Part shown: piece after piece, positions 57,451 through 64,000 of the stretch
Numbering within the stretch: the first letter of the stretch is position 1
Layout of the letters: the number at the start of each line of letters is the position of its first letter
Source of the DNA: Schistocephalus solidus
Lineage: Eukaryota > Platyhelminthes > Cestoda > Diphyllobothriidea > Diphyllobothriidae
Assembly: GCA_017591395.1 (NCBI GenBank)
Contig: WEDG01004195.1
Coordinates: 51,409 to 115,408, forward strand
Length of the DNA stretch: 64,000 nt
Direction: 5' to 3'
Notes under the pieces: model-generated
What the model was told of the DNA's origin: nothing
Database searches by the model: none
The model's input: only the letters and a program-made list of their open reading frames with translations
Translations under genes and position numbers: made by a program

Positions 57451-58180
57451 GAGAGAAGTTACGCTTTATTTTTGAAAATTAAAATTCCAAAACTTTCAGC
57501 AAAATGTCCTCCATCCACCGTGAATAAGGTTGGGAACACAAACCACAAAACCGGAAGATCACAAACAAATGGTCAAAAGAATGCGCATATTAACCTCATG
57601 AAGAATCATTCTTGAATGCGTCTCAAAATATCGACAAAATTGGACTTCTTTCAAAACTGTGCCAGCGTCGTGCGCCGATGACCTCATTTTTGTTGTTCAA
57701 AAACAAATAAGGTTAAGAATCGGTATAAAATGGGTCAAAATAGGCTAACCGACATAGATATGAAATTTCACATGCGAATGGGCGGAAAGATGGCGGCTCA
57801 ATTTCAAAAGCCCGCCATTACGCTTTTTGCGCGCTTTGGTTTACAAGTATAAAACTGATTAGGGTGCCAGTCGTGGATGTCGAAGCCAGCTCAACAGGCT
57901 TTCCTTTAAAGGAAGTTCCGTGACTGGTTCTGTTGCTAGCAAACAATTGTTTTGAGTCCATAAATGTTAAAACACGGCGTAAAAGTATGTTCTCCTTTGA
58001 GCGTATAACGAAAATTTCCGACTAGCTTTAAAAGTATGGCGAGTATTTAATGCAATATGAGCAAAAAAATGTTTTATACTTGTTCAAAAAAACGCTTTTG
58101 AAAAATACTATAAACGGTATGAAGGATATTCAGGAACGACTCAGCCGTTCGGAGATATCGAAGGTCCTGGATAACTTCAG
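57451..58180. other. No gene recognised
   Basis: AT-rich spacer between LINE copy H and the satellite, including a short GA repeat near 57449-57457. Confidence 0.5.
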
Positions 58181-58211
58181 ATCTTCACGAGGTTGTACAC
58201 CTCGTGAAGAT
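58181..58211. repeat. Perfect 13-bp hairpin at the satellite edge
   Basis: ATCTTCACGAGGT (58181-58193) and its exact complement (58199-58211) are separated by TGTAC. The first satellite monomer begins immediately after. Confidence 0.8.
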
Positions 58212-61200
58212 GGTCTGAGTTGATAGTGATAAGTTAGGTATTGAAGTAAATATTTGGGTTAATGTGTAGAATTGGTGTCCAGAAAGAGCTAATCCTTGAT
58301 GGTTAGAGTTGATTTTGATAAGTAAGGTATTGAAGAGTTAAAAGTAGGTTTTGTGTGGTGAAATGGTATCCAGAGGAAGCTCATCCTTAATGGACTAAGT
58401 TGTTGGTGGTTAGTAAGGTATTGAAGAAAATGGTTTGGTTTGGGTGTAGAAATGGTGTCCAGAAGAAGCTTATCCTTGATGGTCAGAGTTGGTTGTGATA
58501 AATAAGGTATTGAAGTAAATAGTTAGGTTTGTGTGTTAAAATGGTGTCCAGAAAACAAATCTCTCATGTTCAAGAGTTGATTATGATAAGTAACATATTG
58601 AAGTAAATATTGGGTTTGTGTGTAGAAATGCTGTCGAGAAAAAGCTTATCCTTGATGGTCAGAGTTGATAAGGATAAGTAAGGTATTGAAGTAATAAGTT
58701 GGGTTTGTGTGTTGAAATGGTGCCCAGACTTAGCTTATCCTTGATGGTCAGAATTAATTGCGGTAGGTAAGGTATTGGAACATATAGTTGGGTTTGTGTG
58801 TTAAAATGGTTTTCCATAAAAAGCTTATCATTGATGATCAGAGTTGGTTGTGATAAAAATGGTATTGAAGTTTATAGTTAGGTTTTATGTGTTAAAATGG
58901 TGTCCAGAAGAAGCAAATCCCTGATGTTCAGAGTTGATTATGATAAGTAAGATATTGAAGTAAATAGTTGGGTTTTTGTTGAAATGGTTCCCAGACTTAG
59001 CTTATCCTCGCTTGTCAGAGTTGATGGTGGTTAGTTAGGTATTGAAGTAAATAGTTGGGTTTGTGTGTTGAAATGGTTTCCAGAAAAAGCTTATCCTTGA
59101 TGGTCAGAAATCAAATTGCGGTAGGTAAGGTATTGGAGTATATAGTTGGGTTTGTGTGTTGAAATGGTTTTCCATCAAAAGCTTATCATTGTTGGTCAGA
59201 GTAGGTTGTGATAAATAAGGTATTGAAGTAAAAAGTTTGGTTTGTGTGCTAAAATGGTGTCCAGAAGCAGCTTATCCTTAATGGTCAGAGTTGATAGGGA
59301 TAAGTAAGATATTGAAGTAAAAAATGGGGTAAATGTATAGTACTGGTGTCCAGAAGAAGCTTATCCTTGATGGTCAGAGTTGATTATGATAAGTTAGGTA
59401 TTGCATTAAAATTAAGGTTTGTTTTTAGAAATGGTTTCCAGATGAAGCTTATCATTTATGGTCAGAGTTGATTGTGATAAGAAAGGTATCGAAGTAAAAA
59501 AATGGGTTCGTGTGCATAAATGGTGTCCATGATAAACTTATCATTGATGGTCAGAGTTGGTTGTGATAAATAAGGTATTGAAGTAAAAAGTAAGGTTTGT
59601 GTGTTAAAATGGTGTCCAGAAGAAGCGAATCCCTAATGTTCAGAGTTGACTGTGATAAGTAAGATATTGAAGTAAATAGTTGGGTTTTTGTGTAAAAATG
59701 GTGTCCAGAAGGAGCTTATCCTTGATGGTCAGAGTTGATAGGGATAAGTAAGGTATTGAAGTAAAACGTTGGGTAAATGTATAGTAATGGTGTCCAGAAG
59801 AAGCTTATCCTTGATGGTCAGAGTTGATTATGATAAGTAAGGTTTTGCATAAACAAGTTGGGTTTGTATTTAGAAATGGTTTACAGATGAAGCTTATCAT
59901 TTATGGTCAGAATAGACTGTGATTAATAAGGTATTGAAGTAAAAAGTGTGGTTTGTGTGGTAAAAATGGTGTCCAGGAGAAGCTTATCCTTGGAAGTCAG
60001 AGTTAATTATGATAAGTAAGGTATTGAAGTATAAAATTCGGTTTGTTTGTTGAAATGGTGTCCCGAAGAAGCTTATACTTAATGGTCAGAGGAGATGGTG
60101 GTTATTTAGGTATTGAAGTAAATATTTTTGTTTGTGAGTTGAAATGGTGCGGAGAAGAAGCTTATCCTTGTTTGTCAGAGTTGATGTAGTAAGTTTCGTT
60201 TTGAAGTAAAGAGTTGGGTTCGTGAGTTAAAATGGTGTCCAGAAGAAACTTATCCTTAATGGTCAGAGTTGATGGTGGTTAGTAAGGTATTGAAGTAAAA
60301 AGTCGGGTTTGGGTGCAAAAATGGTGTCCGTGAGAAGCTTATCCTTAATGGTCAGGACTGATTATGATAAGTAAGGTATTTCATTACACAGTTGGGTTTG
60401 TGTGTTAAAATCGTGTCCAGAAAAAGCTTATCCTTCATGCACAGAGTTGATTGTGGTAGATAAGGTATTAAATAAAAAAGTTAGGTTTTTTTGTAGAAAT
60501 GGTACCCAGATGAAGCTTATCCTTGGTGGTCAGAGTTGATTGTGATAAGTAAGGTATTAAAGTAAACAGTTGGGTTCGTGTGGTTTAATGGTGTCCATGA
60601 AGAAGCTTATCCTTGGTGGTGAACGTTGATTGTGATAAGTAAGTTATGAAAGTAAACAGTTGGGTTTGTGTGGTGAAATGGTGTGCATGAGAAACTTATC
60701 GTTGATGGTCAGAGTTTATTGTGATAAGTAAGGTATTGTAGTGAACAGTTGAGTTTGTGTGTTGAAATGTTGTCCAGGAGAAACTTATCCTTGAGGGTCA
60801 GAGTTGATGGTGGTAAGTAAGGTATTGAAGTAAATAGTCGGGTTTGGGTGCAGCAATGGTTTACGTGAAAAGCTTATCCTTAATGGTCAGGACTGATAAT
60901 GATAAGTAAGGTTTTGCATTAAACAGTTGGGTTCGTAAGTTAAAATGGTGTCCAGATAAAGCTTATCCTTGGTCGTCAGAGTTGATTGTGATAAGTAAAG
61001 TATTGAAGTAAACAGTTGGGTTCGTGTGGTGAAATGGTGTCCATGAGAAACTTATCGTTGATGGTCAGAGTTTTTTGTGATAAATAAGGTATTGAAGTAA
61101 AAAGTTAGGTTTGTGTGTTAAAATGGTGTCCAGAAGAAGCGAATCCCTGATGTTCAGAGTTGACTGTGCTAAGTAAGATATTGAAGTAAATAGTTGGGTT

Positions 61201-64000
61201 TTTGTGTAAAAATGGTGTCCAGAAGGAGCTTATCCTTGATGGTCAGAGTTGATAGGGATAAGTAAGGTATTGAAGTAAAACGTTGGGTAAATGTATAGTA
61301 ATGGTGTCCAGTAGAAGCTTATCCCTGATGGTCAGAGTTGATTATGATTAGTAAGGTATTGCATAAACAAGTTGGGTTTGTATTTATAAATGGTTTACAG
61401 ATGAAGCTTATCATTTATGGTCAGAATAGACTGTGATTAATAAGGTATTGAAGTAAAAAGTGTGGTTTGTGTGGTAACAATGGTGTCCAGGAGAAGCTTA
61501 TTCTTGGTGGTCAGAGTAAATTATGATAAGCAAGGTATTCAGTAAAAAGTTGGGTTTGTTTTTATAAATGGTGTCCAGATAAAGCTTATCATTTATGGTC
61601 AGAGTCGATTGTGATAAGTAAGGTATTGAAGTATAAAGTTCGGTTTGTTTGTTGAAATGGTGTCCTGAAGAAACTTATACTTGATGGTCAGAGGAGATGG
61701 TGGTTATTTAAGTATTGAAGTAAATATTTTTGTTTGTGAGTTGAAATGGTGCGGAGAAGAAGCTTATCCTTGTTTGTCAGAGTTGATGTGGTAAGTTACG
61801 TTTTGAAGTAAAGAGTTGGGTTCCTGAGTTAAAATGGTGTCCAGAAGAAACTTATCCTTAATGGTCAGAGTTGATGGTGGTTAGTAAGGTATTGAAGTAA
61901 AAAGTCGGGTTTGGGTGCAAAAATGGTGTCCGTGAGAAGCTTATCCTTAATGGTCAGGACTGATTATGATAAGTAAGGTATTTCATTACACAGTTGGGTT
62001 TGTGTGTTAAAATCGTGTCCAGAAAAAGCTTATCCTTGATGCAAAGATTTGCGTGTGGCAGATAAGGTATTCAATAAAATAGTTAGGTTTTTTTTTGTAG
62101 AAATGGTGCCAAGATAAAGCTTATCCTTGGTGGTCAGAGTTGATTGTGATAAGTTAGGTATTGAAGTAAACAGTTGGGTTCGTGTGGTGAAATGGTGTCC
62201 ATGAAGAAGCTTATCCTTGGTGGTGAACGTTGATTGTGATAAGTTAAGGTATGGAAGTAAACAGTTGGGTTTGTGTGGTGAAATGGTGTGCATGAGAAAC
62301 TTATCGTTGATGGTCAGAGTTTATTGTGATAAGTAAGGTATTGTAGTGAACAGTTGAGTTTGTGTGTTGAAATGTTGTCCAGGAGAAACTTATCCTTGAG
62401 GGTCAGAGTTGATGGTGGTAAGTAAGGTATTGAAGTAAATAGTCGGGTTTGGGTGCAGCAATGGTTTACGTGAAAAGCTTATCCTTAATGGTCAGGACTG
62501 ATAATGATAAGTAAGGTTTTGCATTAAACAGTTGGGTTCGTAAGTTAAAATGGTGTCCAGAAGAAGCTTATCCTCGATTGTCAGAGTTGATGGTGGTAAG
62601 TAAGGTATTGAAGTAAATTGTTGGGTTAAGGTGTAGAAATGGCTTCCAGAAGAACCTCTTCCTTGATGGTCAGAGTTGATTGTGATAAGTAAGGTATTTA
62701 AAGTAAAAGTTGGGTTTGTGTGCTGAAATGGTGTTCAGAAGAAGCTCATCCTTTAAAGACTGAGTTAATTGTGATAAATAAGGTATTGAAGAAAATAGTC
62801 GGGTTTGTGTGTGGAAATGGTGTCCAGAAGACTCTACTCCTTGATGGTCAGAGTTGATGGTGGTTAGTAATGTAATGAAGAAAATTAGTTAGGGTTTATG
62901 TGTTTGAAATGGTGCCCAGAAGAAGCTTATCCTTGTTTGTCAGAGTTGAAGGAGGTTAGTTAGGTATTTAATTAAAATGGTTGGGTTTGTGTGTTGAAAT
63001 GCTGTCAAGAAGAAGATTATCCTTGATGGACTGCGTTGATTCTGATAAAAAAGTTATTGCAGTATATAGTTGGGTTTGTTTGTAGAAAGGGTGTGCAGAT
63101 GAAGCTTATCCTTGATGGTTAGAGTTTATTGTGATATATAAGGTATTGAAGTTAAAAGTTGGGTTTGTGTGTTAAAATGGTGTCCAGAAGATGCTTATCC
63201 TGGATGGTCAGAGTTGATAGTGATAAGTAAGATTTTGAAGTAAATAGTTGGGTTTGTGTGTAGAAATGGTGTCCAAAAGAAGCTTTTCCTTGATGGTCTG
63301 AGTTTATACTGATAAGTAAGGTATTGGAGTAAATAGTTGAGTTTAATTTTTTGTTATGGTGTCCAGAAGGTGCTTATCCTTAATGGTCAGGATTGATTAT
63401 AATAAGTAAGGAATTGCATTAAATAGTTAGGTTTGTGTGTTGTCTTATCCTTGATGGTCTGAGTTGATCGTGATAAGTTAGGTATTGAAGTAAATAGTTG
63501 GGTTAAGTTGTAGAAATGGTTCAAAAAGATGCTTATCCTTGATGGTCTGAGTTGATAGTGATAAGTAAGGTATTGAAGTAAATAGTTGGTTTAATGTGTA
63601 GTTATGGTGTCCAGAAGAACCTTATCCTTGATGGTCAGAGTCGATTATGATATATAAGGTATTGCAGTATATATTTGTGTTTGTGTGTTGAAATTTTTAA
63701 CTTAAGTAGCTTATCCATGATTGTAAGAGTTGATGATGGTAAGTAAGGTATTGAAGTAAATAGTTGAGTTTGTGTGTTGAGATGGTGTCTTGAAGAATCT
63801 TATAATTGATTGATCAGAGGTGGTTGTGGTAAGTAAGTAATTGAAGTAAATAGTTAGGTTAATGTGTAGAAATGATGTCCAGAAGACTTATCCATGATGG
63901 CTGATTATATAAGTAAGGTAGAAGTAAATAGATGAACTTGAGTTTTAAAATGGTTTCCAAAAAGCAAGCTTATCCATGATTGTAAGAGTTGATCATGGTT
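58208..64000 (+). repeat. Tandem satellite, 88-90-bp monomer, higher-order structure
   Basis: About 65 head-to-tail monomers fill this stretch and run off the window. Each carries the landmarks AAGCTTATCCTTGATGG, CAGAGTTGATTGTGATAAG, AAGGTATTGAAG, GTTGGGTTTGTGTG and AAATGGTGTCCAGAAG in order. Spacing between AAGCTT blocks, for example 59357 and 59445, is 88. Distinctive variants recur at fixed distance: the block at 59701 recurs at 61215, the one at 60379 at 61981 and the one at 60734 at 62339. This gives a higher-order period of about 1,514-1,605 bp, the difference being about one monomer. Any open frame here is a by-product. Confidence 0.93.
59395..62600 (+). repeat. Two adjacent higher-order satellite units
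   Basis: Roughly 59.4-61.0 kb and 61.0-62.6 kb carry the same series of monomer variants (about 17-18 monomers each). Within these units, corresponding monomers match more closely than neighbouring monomers do. Confidence 0.75.

Noticed and set aside
62030..62293. 87-residue protein with internal repeats on the minus strand
   Set aside because: It lies wholly in the satellite; its repeats simply reflect the monomers.

Overview
The window looks like nuclear DNA of a parasitic flatworm, most likely a tapeworm of the Diphyllobothriidea (Schistocephalus/Spirometra-like). The basis is remembered similarity of its RTE-type retroelement proteins to those of such worms, the many micro-introns of 28-41 nt, and very dense retroelements. 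The species is inference; no search was run.

Layout. 1-7500: mostly gene-poor sequence with two spliced exons of an extracellular EGF/thrombospondin-type gene (2660-3009 and 4549-4740, + strand), a large imperfect inverted repeat just upstream (1862-2560) and tRNA-derived SINE-like repeats (4862-5470). 7519-11641: a 2.07-kb RTE-type LINE fragment present twice in direct tandem, both copies with the same nonsense codon. 11642-17050: unassigned repeats, more SINE pieces and a frameshifted LINE reverse transcriptase. 17898-18321 (- strand): the first two exons of a WDR91 orthologue, the best host gene in the window, with a 39-nt intron.

20.5-57.5 kb is a nested graveyard of mobile elements. A minus-strand CR1/Jockey-type LINE is split by a Ty3/gypsy retrotransposon (24446-27385, two LTRs, 4-bp target duplication), and probably also by a plus-strand LINE (28.8-32.6 kb). 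Further minus-strand LINE copies follow to 45.5 kb. A plus-strand LINE (45.5-53.2 kb) is interrupted by a complete 5,054-bp DNA transposon (47322-52375) with inverted terminal repeats and a 3-bp target duplication. That transposon carries two genes: a tnp2/CACTA-like transposase and a companion protein resembling DUF4806-type proteins, both cut by tiny introns. A degenerate second copy lies at 20583-22380 and shares several intron positions. Another minus-strand LINE fills 54.1-57.4 kb.

58.2 kb to the window end is a tandem satellite of 88-90-bp monomers organised in higher-order units of about 1.5-1.6 kb. It runs off the window and begins at a perfect 13-bp hairpin.

Only the EGF/TSP1 gene and WDR91 look like host genes; one further exon (32638-32897, - strand) is a weak candidate. 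Nearly all retroelement coding regions are broken. The most interesting item is the two-gene transposon with conserved micro-introns.
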